Shown here: positions 44,964 to 56,848 of the stretch, in pieces | Layout of the letters: every line of letters starts with the position of its first letter | Position numbering within the stretch: position 1 is the stretch's first letter | Assembly: GCA_029721515.1 (NCBI GenBank) | Contig: CM056561.1 | Location: forward strand, 3,186,001-3,250,000 | From: Synanceia verrucosa | Taxonomy: Eukaryota > Chordata > Actinopteri > Perciformes > Synanceiidae | DNA length: 64,000 nucleotides | Direction: 5' to 3' | Translations under genes and position numbers: made by a program | The notes under the pieces: model-generated | Told to the model about the DNA's origin: nothing | The model's database searches: none | Seen by the model: only the letters and a program-made list of their open reading frames with translations

Positions 44964-47900
44964 GCCCAGAAACATTTGCATTTTACATTCCCAAATCTCT
45001 GAATGCACCACCCTGCTGACCTATTTGAGGAAAATGTTAGAACAAATTACCACCTGCCTTTCATATCCAGCACCTCCAGTTTATCTTCTCTCTATTAATC
45101 TCTTTTTAGCCACTTGAGCAGTGTTTTTGGTCGACCTGACCCCTGATGGCTGGACTTTAATGCTAACAGTAGCGTAGCATTCAGCTCAGAGCACAGTTTT
45201 CTTCAGACTTCTTGTGAATGTTTTGTGAAATGCAGTAATGGATAGTTACTAGAAACTATCTAGAGGACATCACAAAGACATGTTGGAACCAGAAGTCCTT
45301 TTATCACTTGGTAATAAGCCAGAAGGTTGGGAAGGATGAGATAATAAAGCTGCAGTAACATTGATTGACATCATCACTTTTTAGTAGATATTTCCAGAAG
45401 ATATATTTAGTAATTTGTCCGTTAACGGCCACCGTACGGCAGATAAACTCTTCACCATTGAGCCAAATATTTTTGCACCACGGGATAAAATAGGACCAAG
45501 GTTTTGTTTTTATTTTTTATTTTATTTCGAATATAACAAACAACAAAGAATTGAACAGAGAAAGAAAACATAACTTATATATTCCTGACCCCTTCTCCTG
45601 TATTTCTGACAACCCTCAAAACGTCCTTCACAGACTAAACTCTGACAAAGCACAACATAAAATCCTATAAGTATTAATAAATAATGTCAATGAGTAAAGT
45701 AAAGCTAAGAGGAAAAACAAGAAACAAAACACACACACACAGAGAGAAAAAAAATGAGAAAATACATTCACAGTCCTTCATCTCTACATTCTTTTCTTTA
45801 TATTGTGATTTAAACTGCTATGTATTGTTGGAGTGTTGCTTTAATTGAACCCCCAAACTATAGCTGGTAATGGTTTTTGACTTACAGCGTGTAAATCTGA
45901 CAGCTTTAATAGTTTAGAATTTATGAATAACACATGAGAATGATCCAGTATCCAGTCTTGTTTATAATTCAAACTGCTTATTTTTGGAGTTTTGAGAGGG
46001 GATGTAGTAATCTCTTATAGGTGTTACCCCATATTACAAAACTATATGTCAAATACTGCAACACAAGACAGCAAAACAATATGTAGAGAGCCTTATAATC
46101 TAAAAAAATACTCTAATAAAAAACTTTTGTTTGGGTTTTTTTTTCACTCTGAACATCCTTCTACAGAAACATGATGCTGTATCATACTGGAAATTGCTGC
46201 AACCTTTCTTTTGCATGAGGTAGTGAAGCAAAAACAAAAAAAAAACACTTCTTCTTTCCTGTAAAGGAAGTGGCTGCAACCGTTTTTTACCCTCCAGCTT
46301 CATGACCTCTGTGCAGTTCATGCAAGCAAGTTAGAAAATGACTGTAACTCAAAAGAGTGTGTATACATGAAAGAGATTTACTAGATGATGATGAATAGTA
46401 ACATTAAATCAACTTCATTCACGTCTTTGTCTCACAGCCTGAGTGGAGGTAGGAAACAGATAAGTCTCATTCAGATTCACAGCCGCTGGAGAGAGCTGGT
46501 CCTCCTATCATTATGTGCTAATTAGAAATCGTTAAGCTTGATTTGATGATGATGATGATTTCAGGTCTGTTTAAGTGAATGACCATAATGGCCTCATTTG
46601 TTTTCCTCAGATTCCTCAAGTTTCACTCTCCCACAGCAAACTTAATATCTAATTTATTCCTCACCTGTTTTCACTCTGACAGCTATGCAAATGTGCGTGA
46701 ACTTGCATGCACTTATACAAAATTTAATTATGCCGCAGCCTAAGTGAGTATCTCTAATGACAAAAAACACCATCCGTAAATAAAGTCTGTCAGCCCTGGG
46801 CTATTGAACAAGTGATGCTGTAAAACACCAGACCTGAATACTTTATTATTCTGAACATCTGACAGTCTGACAGCTTGAACAAAACATTATGGGAATGATG
46901 AGGAACAATATTTCAGCATCATAAACATCTATTTGCAGGGAATGCTATTAATTTGAGTACAAACTTTCGTTTTGGATTCTACATTTACATGTTACATGTT
47001 ACATGTTGAGTGACATGACAGTTGGATGGGCCATAAGCAATCATTTACCTGTCAGGTACTTTGGTTCATGACCAAATACTTGCAAAAAAAAATAGTCAAG
47101 CTAAAAAATAAAATAGAGAAGACATAAAGTTATGCAAGTAAGGCACAGTTTTGCTACAAAAATAGTTATTGTGCATTGTCAGAAATTGAATATTGCACAT
47201 TGTTGTTAACCATTATTGCACAGAAAGATGATTTTATAACAAATAATATATAAAATATATAATTGTATATGTGATATTATGTGTATATACTAAATAATAT
47301 ATATTTTGTTTTTAGCTCTAACAATATTAGCATGCAGCTAATGCATTGTCACCATGGACACAAAGTCTTGCCCCTGCACAGTTTGGGTACAAGGTCATAT
47401 CTTTAAGAACAGCCTGGGGGGGAGAAACTAATCATAAAAGCAGTCGGAGGACCAGGAGGAGTATCACAGCGTTACATTCACCGGTATGTAAATGTGTCTC
47501 GCTCCTCACATCCATCCTTGAGAGAATGACTTCCTGAATCTACATAACAATGGCGAGCATGTCAACACTGTCACTGTTTGCATACTGAGATCAGCATTTA
47601 CCTGCAGCCTCTCTTTGTGTGTCGCTCCCAGAAAGCCAAATACACTTTAATCCACTCAGTTCCTCAAAGGGCCTTTTCTTTTAGCGCCTCTTAACACTTA
47701 AATGCTATGTGTGCACTTGTGTGACGAGAAACAATCACCAGCTGGAAATGAACGTCTGTATTATATGTGCTTATGGATGTTAAATCAAAGGTTACTATTC
47801 AATCTGCCTAACTAAACAAATCCCTGCCAAAGGGAATCTGAGGCTCAGTTTCTCTGTGTTAACGCTGCTGTCCCTCAGCCTCTGAGCAACGCTGTGCATC

Positions 47901-49220
47901 TGTAACCCATGCCTTGCAAGCTGTGCACGTCTGTGGCAAAGAAATGCTTGATCAACTCAATTTCCTCCTAAAGTCTCATTCTTCTTACCTGCCACCCATT
48001 TCCCATCTCCTCTCTCTTCTATTTCCAGCATATGGAGGTGCAGCTTTATGGAGCGCTCCGCTTGCAGTGATCCAGCCGAGAGAAGATTTGCTGTGAGATT
48101 ACAGACACAGGAGTGTTAATGATGTTACGGACACATCACCAGATAATGTGGGAGTCATTTTGGAAGCAGATGCATTACTTTAAACTTTACCCATATTGTA
48201 AAGAAATGAGACTTTCATGTATTTTTGTTTGTTTCAAGCAGGTTTAAATGCTGTGAAATAATGTGACAGTATTGAAACACTCAAACCATGGAGAAATACA
48301 CACAGATGTGTTTGTGCTGACAGCTGACAGGAAGTAAATACAGGCATCTTCAGGCAGACAGAAGGATAAATACAACTATGGACAGTAAATCAAGCATAAT
48401 ATGGGTAATATTTTGAAGCTCCCTGTTTGTAGGGATTTTCAGACACATGCATTACTTAGCAGTACAGAGTCAGTCTGTTCCTAATGAGACTATTTCAGTC
48501 TTAAACAGAGCTTGTTTTGCAGCTTCATGATGACCCAGCAGAAGAAGCCTTTGAATAAAATAGCTGCCTCGTGGCTGGTGCACTGCAGTCCAGCAATTAA
48601 CATCTTCTTCAAACTGGATGTTTGTTTTTTTATCACTTTGGAAACTAAGTGAGCGAGGACGCTTGGTAGAAGTCACCTCCAGTCTCCTCCACCCAGACCT
48701 CCGGCCATATGTGGCCTGGTTGAAGCGGCGGTGTTGACAGTGTGAGCGATTCTCCTCCTGCTCTGTTTAATTACCTGTGTGATGGAGTGCTTCTCCACCC
48801 TCCACAGCCACTGTGTCACACTGTGTCAGGGACAGAGCGGACACTCTCACCTGCCTCACCTTTACTCCGTCTCTCCTCTCACATGATGAAGTCAATAATA
48901 AAACAGCAACAGCCGGTAGAGCTGCAAGGGAATGTTACATCGTCCGCTTCTGCTTTTTTTTGCCTTTTTTACTTTTTGGTCACTTTATAAGTAAAATAAT
49001 CAGTTTTATCACAGTAGAAGAGACATTGTTGACTGTCTCAGGTTGCATTAGCAAGTTTATTGGACAGCATTGTGCAGAGAACAGAGTGGAGAGTCCAAAC
49101 TACCCGCTGAGACTATGCCAGAACACATTAACTGGTGCTGTAGCAACCGTCTCCAAATCAGAGGAAAAACTTGAACATTGTAAGCAGGCTAATTTCTCAT
49201 TATTTCCTGATCTAAAGAAA
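43541..49220. other. Intergenic; no gene seen
   Basis: The interval holds (GT)n at 44909-44961, T-rich and A-rich sequence at 45,500-45,780 that may be a retroelement tail (low confidence), and a short repeat at 47,080-47,165 that recurs at 60,733-60,838. No reading frame shows family similarity or splice structure. Confidence 0.5.
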
Positions 49221-49227
49221 CATTATT

Positions 49228-50290
49228 TCACACAGGGTACAGGATTTGGTTTCCCTCTGCTCACTTCTCTCTTTCAAAGGTGGTAATTTATGCAACGCTG
49301 TCTGCTTCACTCAGAAACCATCCATACCATAATAAGAACAACTGAAGTCAGACGACGGCTATCTGAGGCCCACGCTTAAGAAACTGCAGCCAAACATGGC
49401 GTCCTTCAGGTAACATAAACTTGTAAAAGGCTCTCTTTCACTGTGGTGTTTGATTTGTCTCCTCTGGGCTCCTGTAGAAACATGACACAGCGACATGGTT
49501 GACTTTCTACAGTATGTAGATATGAAGGACTCTTCTTTTTTCTGATCAAGGTCTTTTTATTTAGTTTCACAAATTACAGTTCAATTTCAACATAGGTCCA
49601 ACAAAAGAGAAATCAGGACAGTACATCATCTCACAACCCAACCCCCCACCCTCCCCCAAATACCAGACATCAGGTTTTGACAGTAAAAAATGACATATAT
49701 CAATATAAAATATCAAATTCAAAGTGTTAAATTCACGTATCCAGACAAAGAGAGAGAAAAAAACAGAAAGCAGGAACAGAAGCTTATATTTTTCTATTGT
49801 CTGCCTCCATATCTTCAACAAACATCGAGAAAGGTTGCCAAATATGATAAAGTTTTCTAGTAGATCCCGTCTGATCTTCTCCAGCTTGATGTAGTGCATC
49901 ACTTCCCTTATCCAGTGACTGTATATGGAGGCACTGGGTCTTTCCAGTTTCCAATATTATATTAGTCTCCTAGCTAGCAGAGAACAGAAAGCCAACACAT
50001 GGAAGTCTGTCTGGGCCACACCAAAAAGTGCGATGAAAGAGGATGGTGCAAGCTCTCTCCCAAAGATCTTAGAAAAGGTCCTGAAAATTGACAGCCACAA
50101 AGCGGAAATCTTTGGACATGTCCATAAAATGTGTACGAGAGTGGCAGGATCACTCTCTGCACCGATCACTAATAGGGTCTATGTCAGCTTTAATCTTAGC
50201 GAGCCTGACGAAGGACTCATTGTAAGACAACAGAAAGTCAATGATTCTCAGTTTCTGGTGATTATACACTGATGAAAACACACACTGGTC
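49228..50290 (+). repeat. R2-like repeat split by an L1 insertion
   Basis: The left part runs from about 49,228 (ACAGGATTTGG) through TGTAGAAACATG to GATATGAAGGACTC. The right part resumes at 50,210 with GAAGGACTCATTGTAAG and continues CTGGTGATTATACACTGATG, the next expected segment of the family. The two halves are separated by 677 bp of inserted sequence. Confidence 0.75.
49533..50209 (-). mobile_element. 5'-truncated L1 (LINE) fragment, minus orientation
   Basis: On the minus strand the frame reads ATLVHILWTCPKISALWLSI and later VMHYIKLEKIRRDL, the C-terminal part of a fish L1 ORF2 after the reverse transcriptase domain. A short T-run at the left marks the 3' end. The 9-bp sequence GAAGGACTC on both sides (49524-49532 and 50210-50218) is the target-site duplication. 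The frame has shifted between the two peptide matches, so the copy is dead. Confidence 0.85.
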
Positions 50291-50799
50291 CCTGAAGGGC
50301 CCATAACATCTGCTTCGTAACTTGTCAGATATTCTCTAGATGTAAGCATGTCCTAAATAATAGTGTTACTCAATAACATGAAGGGGCGGCATAATTTAGG
50401 ACACTTTTAGACAGAACTTATGGAGATTTGCATAGCCCTCAAGTCTCAAGCATGTGAGTGCTTTTAATCAGCTATGCTAATGTATTCATGAATGATGAGG
50501 CAAGCTGCTGTCTGAACAGAGGCTTCCTGTGTGTCTGATGGGGGTCGCTCAGGTGAACAGGGCTGCGCCTGTGGAGACACTTATCACCCACAGCAGAAAC
50601 ACACTCATGCATGCCGGGAATTCTCAACGATGTTCAAGCGGCCGACGTGCAGCGTGAACAAGGAAAAGAGTGCTGCTTTCAGATCAGGATGGAAACAGGG
50701 ACCTTCATGTTATGTGTGCAGACTTTCTATACTCTATGTTTGTGTAGATGGTCTGAATATCACACCTAATGGAGCAGATGTTTTCTCATTTTTGTTTCA

Positions 50800-51175
50800 T
50801 TTGGAAAGTGGCATCATTAGGCCTATTTTAGGGGGGCTGAACCCCCCCCCCCCAAATATTCTTAAGCCCCCTAAAAATTTGGTGTTGGTTTATTTATTTA
50901 TTTATTTGGTGCCAATAAATTCAATATAAAGTGGCCAGAATAAGAGTTGCCAGATTGTTGAAAAAACGTGCACTAAATTGCCCTCTTTGCAAAGAAAAAT
51001 GTGCACCAAAATGCTGCCCTGTTGAGCAAAACGCAAAACTGCTCCTCTCCTCCCATTAGTTAATGCATACCACTGTATATATACACATATATGAGGCTAC
51101 ATCGGTGCAATATATACATAGACAAATTAGCCTCTCCTGAGGGCTAAGCCCCCCCCCCATCCTTAAAACCTAGTG
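50800..51175. repeat. C-run-bounded interspersed repeat
   Basis: The stretch is bounded by GGGGGGCTGAACCCCCCC at 50,830 and GGGCTAAGCCCCCCCCCC near 51,145, with a (TTTA)n tract at about 50,887-50,908. The G-run and C-run pairs could form local hairpins. It looks like an interspersed fish repeat of unknown class. Confidence 0.5.
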
Positions 51176-51700
51176 ACACAGTTTCTTGATTCTTATCTTG
51201 CAGGCCACCTGTAAACACCTTCACCACAAGTTGAACCATGTGGTGAGGCACAGACAGAGAAGTGGAAACATGTAGAATGTGGTTGTACTTCCAGAGAAAC
51301 AGACATTTTATTAGCAGACATGTCCTCCCTCTATTTGGCACTGCTCCTGTTCTAGCATTATTTAAATGAGCATCCTGTCTCCTGCTTGGAGTGAAGGTGG
51401 GTATCTTTCAGTGATGACCCTGTAGGCATTTGTGCCAAAAGCCAGTTTGGACTGAATCAAACTACTATCTGAGTTGGGGTCAGAATATAGCCTCATATTC
51501 ATAAAGGTGTATAACTGATTTCTTTTCATCACATGTTCATAAAGCATCCTGAGTGAAACTGGTAAACATCCTGCCCAGAAGAACCAGCGCCTTCATTGCT
51601 GCTGTAGCTCCTCGTCACTGTCCTGTCCACGCAAAGCGCAGCTCTGATACCCAACTTGACCTGACCTGCTGTAATCCTCAAACTCATTTTTGCTTTGGTC
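51176..51700. other. Intergenic; nothing seen
   Basis: No gene or clear repeat was recognised between the C-run repeat and the susd3 upstream region. Confidence 0.5.
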
Positions 51701-51729
51701 GACAAGGACTCGACTGATCACCTCGTCTC

Positions 51730-52001
51730 TCTCTCTGTGTGTCCTCTCCAGCGCTCATCCGCTCAGCAGCCAAGGCGCGCTCGTCGCAACACTACGTTAA
51801 TGTTGCGGTGAGAGGAGTCGTTGTGGGAGGACTCAGTGGATGACAAGCTGCTCACTGGAGGGTGGAGAGAGAGGCGCATACAACCGAGCAGGGAAGCTGC
51901 ACGCACGGGATAACGACTTGTTTTGCCTGTACCGGGCGCAGAGTTGCACCGTTGCGCAGTCTTTACGCACGACCACCGGGGGACGTCTGTCTGTCACCAA
52001 C
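51730..52001 (+). promoter_or_regulatory. susd3: Candidate susd3 promoter / 5' UTR
   Basis: CpG density rises from about 51,750 (GGCGCGCTCGTCGC). An ATG at 51840 is in frame with the chosen start and would add 54 residues, but it has T at -3 and the added sequence is unlike a signal peptide. I therefore treat this stretch as 5' UTR. Confidence 0.5.
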
Positions 52002-52077
52002 ATGTCCGCGGCAACAGCCTCAGTAGCAGATGTGTCCAGGACTGCTTTTACAAACAGAGATGAGCGGGATAAGTCAG
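52002..52077 (+). CDS. susd3: susd3 exon 1
   Basis: The start codon sits in ACCAACATGT (A at -3). The exon encodes 25 polar residues without a hydrophobic core and ends at GTAAGA in phase 1. Confidence 0.75.
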
Positions 52078-55000
52078 GTAAGACAGAAACAGGAGCAAAC
52101 GGTGGCTGCAGGGTTCCTGTGTGGATCTATTATTAACCCAGCGCCCTGTGGCTGTTTTAGGATTCCACTCAGACATGTTTTTTTAAAAAGGTGATCTCAG
52201 TTGTTGCTGATGATCATGTATGGAGATGTAATGTGCGGTACCACATCATTATATATATTGTATCCCAACAGTTGTTCTAGGATTAATAATCAAATATATC
52301 GCACACCTATGTCTTTTATTACTGGGTCTGATACGGCTCATCTTTTCTTTTACCTTTTTTTATTTTGTGAAGAGGAAGTGAAACAGGGAGGCTTACTTCA
52401 ACACCAGAAACTCCTCGCGCCAATGCACCGCTGAGCATCTCACGTGCACGCGCCTGCAGACACGCGCACCCAAGTTACATAAAAGTGATTCTTGAATATG
52501 GTGAAGTGACGCTGGAGGCGTTTTTAGAGTGGAACATTTAATGTGTCTGTATTTAAAGAGAAACTATTCATTCAAGCTTCATTTCACTTTCTCTCTGTTT
52601 TTATTTCTGTCTTTATCTCTGTCTTTATCTGTCTCCATCTGTCTTTGTCTATCTTTATCTGTCGTTATCTCTGTCTCTATCTGTCCTTATCTCAGTCTTT
52701 ATCTCTGTCTTTGTCTCTGTTGCTATCTGTCTTTATTTCTTTCTTTATCTGTCTCTATCTCTGTCTTTATTTCTTTCTTTATCTGTCTCTATCTGTTCTT
52801 ATCTCTGTCATTATCTCTGTCTCTATTTCTCCTTATCTCTGTCTTTATCTGTCCTTATCTCTGTCTGTATCAGTCTATATCTTTGTCTCTATTTGTCCTT
52901 ATCTCTGTCTTAATCAGTCTTTATCTTTGTCTCTAGGCCTATTTGTTCTTATCTATCTGTCTTTATCTCTGTCTTTATCTGTCCTTATCTCTGTCTTTAT
53001 CTGTTTTTATCAGTCTTTATCTTTGTCTCTATTTGTCCTTATCTCTGTCTTGATCTGTCCTTATCTCTGTCTTAATCAGTCTTTATCTTTGTCTCTAGGC
53101 CTATCTGTCCTTATCTCTGTTTTTATCTCACTCTCTCTTTCTTTCTTCCTGTCTGTCTCTATCTGTCCTTATCTCTGTCTTTATCTCACTCTGTATCTCT
53201 TTCTTTCTTCCTGTCTGTCTCTATCTGTCCTTATCTCTGTTTTTATCTCACTCTCTATCTCTTTCTTTCTTCCTGTCTGTCTCTATCTGTCTTTATCTCT
53301 GTCTCTATCTGTCCTGTGTCTGTCTTTATCTCACTCTGTATCTCTTTCTTTCTTCCTGTCTGTCTCTATCTGTCCTTATCTCTGTCTTTATCTCACTCTC
53401 TATCTCTTTCTTTCTTCCTGTCTGTCTCTATCTGTCCTTATCGCTGTTTTTATCTCACTCTCTCTCTCTTTCTTTCTTCCCATCTGTCTTTATCTGTCCT
53501 TATCTCTGTCTCTATCTCACTCTCTATCTCTTTCTTTCTTCCTGTCTGTCTCTATCGGTCCTTATCTCTGTCTTAATCAGTCTTTATCTTTGTCTCTAGG
53601 CCTATTTGTCCTTATCTATCTGTCTTTATCTCTGTCTCTATCTGTCCTTATCGCTGTTTTTATCTCACTCTCTATCTCTTTCTTTCTTCCTGTCTGTCTC
53701 TATCTATCCTTATCTCTGTCTCTATCTCACTCTCTGTCTCTTTCTCTCTTCCTGTCTCTATCACTGTGAACACTTGCTGTGGTTTGACGCCCTTTGCGGT
53801 GATAACACCACCACGTGTTTCTCCTCCTCACATTCTTGGATATTTTCTCTTAAAAAAGAAAAAAAAATCTCTCCAGATTGTTTTTCTTCTTTAGCAGGTT
53901 TCCCTCAGTAAACAGCAGCTCTGCTGGGCCTCATCACATCATCCTTCCCAGTCTGACTGGAAATCACACACTTGATGTCATTGTGTTTATTTGCATTCCA
54001 GCAGCTTGTGTCATGATGAAGTGGGAGGCCTCCCCTCTTGGAAGACGCTTAGCAGTGCTGTGTTGTGCCGTGCCGTGCTGTATGATAACCGGTTGTTTAG
54101 CATGGCTCCAGATGGCCCGTGTGTTTCCAGCAGCCTCACAGGCCTTTTGTTTAATGATTTATCACATTTCCTGCTTCGATACTGTTAGGACTTGACACAG
54201 CTCAGCACCAGGCTGCTCCAGGAGGGGGGCCCAACACTGATAGCTGTGAAATGATTGTCCCATCCCTCTCTGAATCTCATCTGCAGCGCTCCATCCTCCT
54301 TTGTTGTTCACCCTGAATAGCTGCTTTTGAATTCTAACTTGTCTGATCATCTCTGTGAAAACACATTTCCTCTGAAGTTACATGAATTATACATGTAGTC
54401 AAACTTTGGCTGAACTTTTTATGATTAATGCAGTTCTGCAAAACAATCGGTACTGTTTTTATGATGCACACAGTCTGATTTGTCACCAACTGACTGACCC
54501 TTCCTCGCAGGTCAGAGCCAGACCCAGTGCACCCCTGTGCCCCTGCCGGCCCTGGGCACCCAGAGGATCATCCAGGGCAACGGCACGACTGTGGGCACGG
54601 TCATTTCCCTGCAGTGTCCGGCCAAACACAAGCTGGTAGGAAGCGAGCTGATGTGCGTCATGGACACCAACAGCACTCACTGGGTGGGGGAGAACTACTG
54701 TAAACGTGAGTAGCAACTCAGGCCTTGATGTGACAGTTAATGTAGAAAGAATGACATTTCAGTCACTCACTTTATAACCAAAACGCTTTTACTGGGAGAA
54801 CTGCAGCGATTGCAAAACTTCCCCTGAACTGTCTGCTCATTATTCTGAGGAGATGGGGTTTATATTAAACATTATGTGATAGGCACTGTGGCTGTGGGCG
54901 ATGCTGCATGAAGACTTAAGGTATTATTTGGGTTGTAATAATTAATTCCACTAAATTATGTGAGGACACATTTGTGAGGAAATAAATTCTAGCTTGGGGA

Positions 55001-56848
55001 TGGAGCTCGTTACAGAGGAATATTAATGCTAATAGAGGTAGAGAGGAATAATTTCAAGCAGGTGCACAGTTAGTCGCTCTTTTGATGAGCGGCTGGAAAA
55101 ATTGAGAGCAGGATCTTAATTATGTTTCCGGATCGATCATCACGGGGGAGAAGTCGATGCCTGATGTGAAACTGAAAGAAATTTTAAAAAATGGAATTTG
55201 TTTTTTTATGTAGTCCTTTCCAAAATGAGCCAGCAAGTAAAGTCACTTTGTGCTCTGGTTAAATGACAATGAAAGACTTTATCTGTAAAGGTGGCAGAGC
55301 CTGATAAAGAGCTGTTGGACACAGATTTTTGCAGCGTGATGAATGGAGCTGTCGTACACATTGAGTGCATGACATGGAAACAAAGTGGATAAATCAGTCA
55401 ACAGTCTTCTCTCTCTCCAGCTCTGACTCCTCTTGAGGACTATGGTTTCCGTGTGGCCGTGCTGGCATCCATTGTGAGCTCAGGCATCATTTTCTTCATG
55501 TCCATGGCCTTCATCACCTGCTGTCTGCTCGACTGCATCAAAGAGGACAAGAGGAAAAAGCAGGAGAGGTGACTTAAACCTGCCGATATGTTAAAGCTCT
55601 CTGTAGCAAGCTAAATGCCTTCATTTAAAGTCATTAAAGGTGTAACATCTGGCCACATGCTGCAAACAAATGAGAGGCAGTATTTCACTTCTATCTAAAA
55701 GACATCATCAAAAAAAAAGCAACAGGAACTCTGTCTTTTCAGTAAGAAAACAGCCACATAAAAACCATATATCTGTGTCATCTTTAGTTGCACTAAAGAT
55801 GTGACTCATATTTTAGTTTCCACTATCAGGAAATCACTTTGCAAACTAGGCCGGCACAAACCCAGTAAGTCACTGAACGGGTGAAGAAGAACAAAGAAGA
55901 GAGTTATAAGTCAGTTTCCTGTGATGCAAACTGAAATACTGATGCACAGGTTTCCACGTTATACTTGTTAATAGGGGTGGGAAAAAATATTGATATTCAA
56001 TATTTTTTCAATATTTTTTTTCTGATATAATATTGATTTTTAATTTTTCCCCAAAAAAAGTAAGTAAAAGTAGTGTTTATAAATATATATACATGTATAT
56101 GTACACATAAATTTGTGCATTTGCTGCATTTTAAATGTCTCAGTGAACAATGTAGAATATCGCAATAATGTATTGTATCGTGACTCAAGTATCGTGATAC
56201 GTATCGTATGGTGAAGTCCTTGCTAGTACCCACCCCTGTTTGTTAAACAGGGAGTCGGATGCGTGGCAGTGGGATGAGCAGACCCACGATCAGGAGGACA
56301 GCAGGTCTCGCTACAGCCATAAAGGAAGGAACAACAACAACAACAACACCCAGGGGAGGGTGGTGTCACTGTGGGACGCCGGGAACCCTGCCATGTGTGA
56401 CAGCATGAGAGCCTGCAGGTGAGACGATGGCTGACTAGATGGTCTAGTGGTCTAGAAAAAAGTCTCATAAGACATTAACAAAACAGTTTCCTGTTCTGTC
56501 GTCCACAGATGTCATCAGCAGTACGCCTACGGTCCCGCCTGCACATACAGCCCACCTTCTCCACTTTCTGCCCTCCCTGGCTACGACTACAACCAGCCTC
56601 TCTTACCCCGAAACCCACAATCTGCACTCATCTCTGGTCCGCCTGAATATGACAGACCTCCTCATGCCTCCTGTCAACCTACAAACCCAGGCTTGGTCCA
56701 GATCTCGGGAGCGGGGCCTGGTTTGGCGTGGCAGTACAGCGGACAGCAGAGCAGCATGTCCGGAGTGACACCGTCCACCACAGACGAGTCCAACAAGAGG
56801 AGTATGAACCCTGCCAAAGAATTTTCCATTCGGATTATATCAGTGTGA
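52002..56848 (+). CDS. susd3: Sushi domain-containing protein 3, spliced gene
   Basis: Five coding exons (52002-52077, 54511-54705, 55421-55568, 56251-56418, 56509-56848) join in frame to 308 residues; human SUSD3 has about 255. One sushi (CCP) domain spans residues 32-89 with all four cysteines (32, 61, 74, 89) and the conserved Trp (83). It is followed by a membrane segment at about 102-127 and a long cytoplasmic tail. The membrane region (FRVAVLASIVSSGIIFFMSM) is nearly the same as in human SUSD3, where it reads FKVAVIASIVS. No cleavable signal peptide is visible. N-glycosylation sequons lie at N49 and N79. Mammalian SUSD3 is an estrogen-responsive surface protein linked to cell adhesion and migration. 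Following fgd3 on the same strand repeats the human gene order. Confidence 0.95.
52560..53770 (+). repeat. 1.2-kb pyrimidine minisatellite in susd3 intron 1
   Basis: The + strand is almost pure C/T with interspersed TATC and TGTC steps. From about 53,100 a higher-order unit of about 62 bp is visible, marked by TTTCTTTCTTCCTGTCTG near 53,140, 53,200, 53,262 and 53,408, with one longer spacing between the last two. The absence of stop codons produces a 408-codon frame of Leu/Ser/Cys/Tyr that is not a gene. Confidence 0.95.
54511..54705 (+). CDS. susd3: susd3 exon 2: sushi domain
   Basis: The exon encodes the whole CCP module, from CTPVPLPALG through THWVGENYC. Spacing between cysteines and the GTVISLQC strand match the family. 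Phase 1 at both ends, as is usual for sushi exons. Confidence 0.95.
55421..55568 (+). CDS. susd3: susd3 exon 3: membrane segment
   Basis: The exon reads YGFRVAVLASIVSSGIIFF, then MSMAFITCCLLDC, and ends in a basic stop-transfer run (KEDKRKKQE). The basic run suggests a cytoplasmic C-terminus. Confidence 0.95.
55974..56236 (+). mobile_element. Short hAT-like element, copy 3, adjoining a susd3 splice acceptor
   Basis: It begins GGGGTGGGAAAAAATATTG and ends GCTAGTACCCACCCC, as in the copy at 17833. Its right end is only 14 bases before the AG of the susd3 exon 4 acceptor, so part of the pyrimidine tract and probably the branch site lie in transposon sequence. Confidence 0.8.
56251..56418 (+). 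CDS. susd3: susd3 exon 4: cytoplasmic tail with Asn run
   Basis: The exon reads SDAWQWDEQTHDQED, then six Asn codons, all AAC, and WDAGNPAMCDSMRACR. The AAC run is a coding microsatellite. The frame continues exactly into exon 5 (phase 2). Confidence 0.92.
56509..56848 (+). CDS. susd3: susd3 exon 5: proline/tyrosine-rich tail and stop
   Basis: The exon is rich in Pro, Tyr and Gln. It includes SGPPEYDRPP, whose PPEY (residues 240-243) fits the PPxY ligand motif of WW domains. The protein ends SIRIISV, compatible with a class II PDZ ligand. Neither function is shown by sequence alone. Confidence 0.92.

Noticed and set aside
49925..50272. 115-codon + strand ORF
   Set aside because: It lies antisense to the L1 ORF2 remnant, which explains its openness.
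52543..53769. 408-codon + strand ORF (Leu/Ser/Tyr/Cys)
   Set aside because: It is a read-through of the pyrimidine minisatellite. The same composition appears in overlapping frames, and there is no domain-like sequence.
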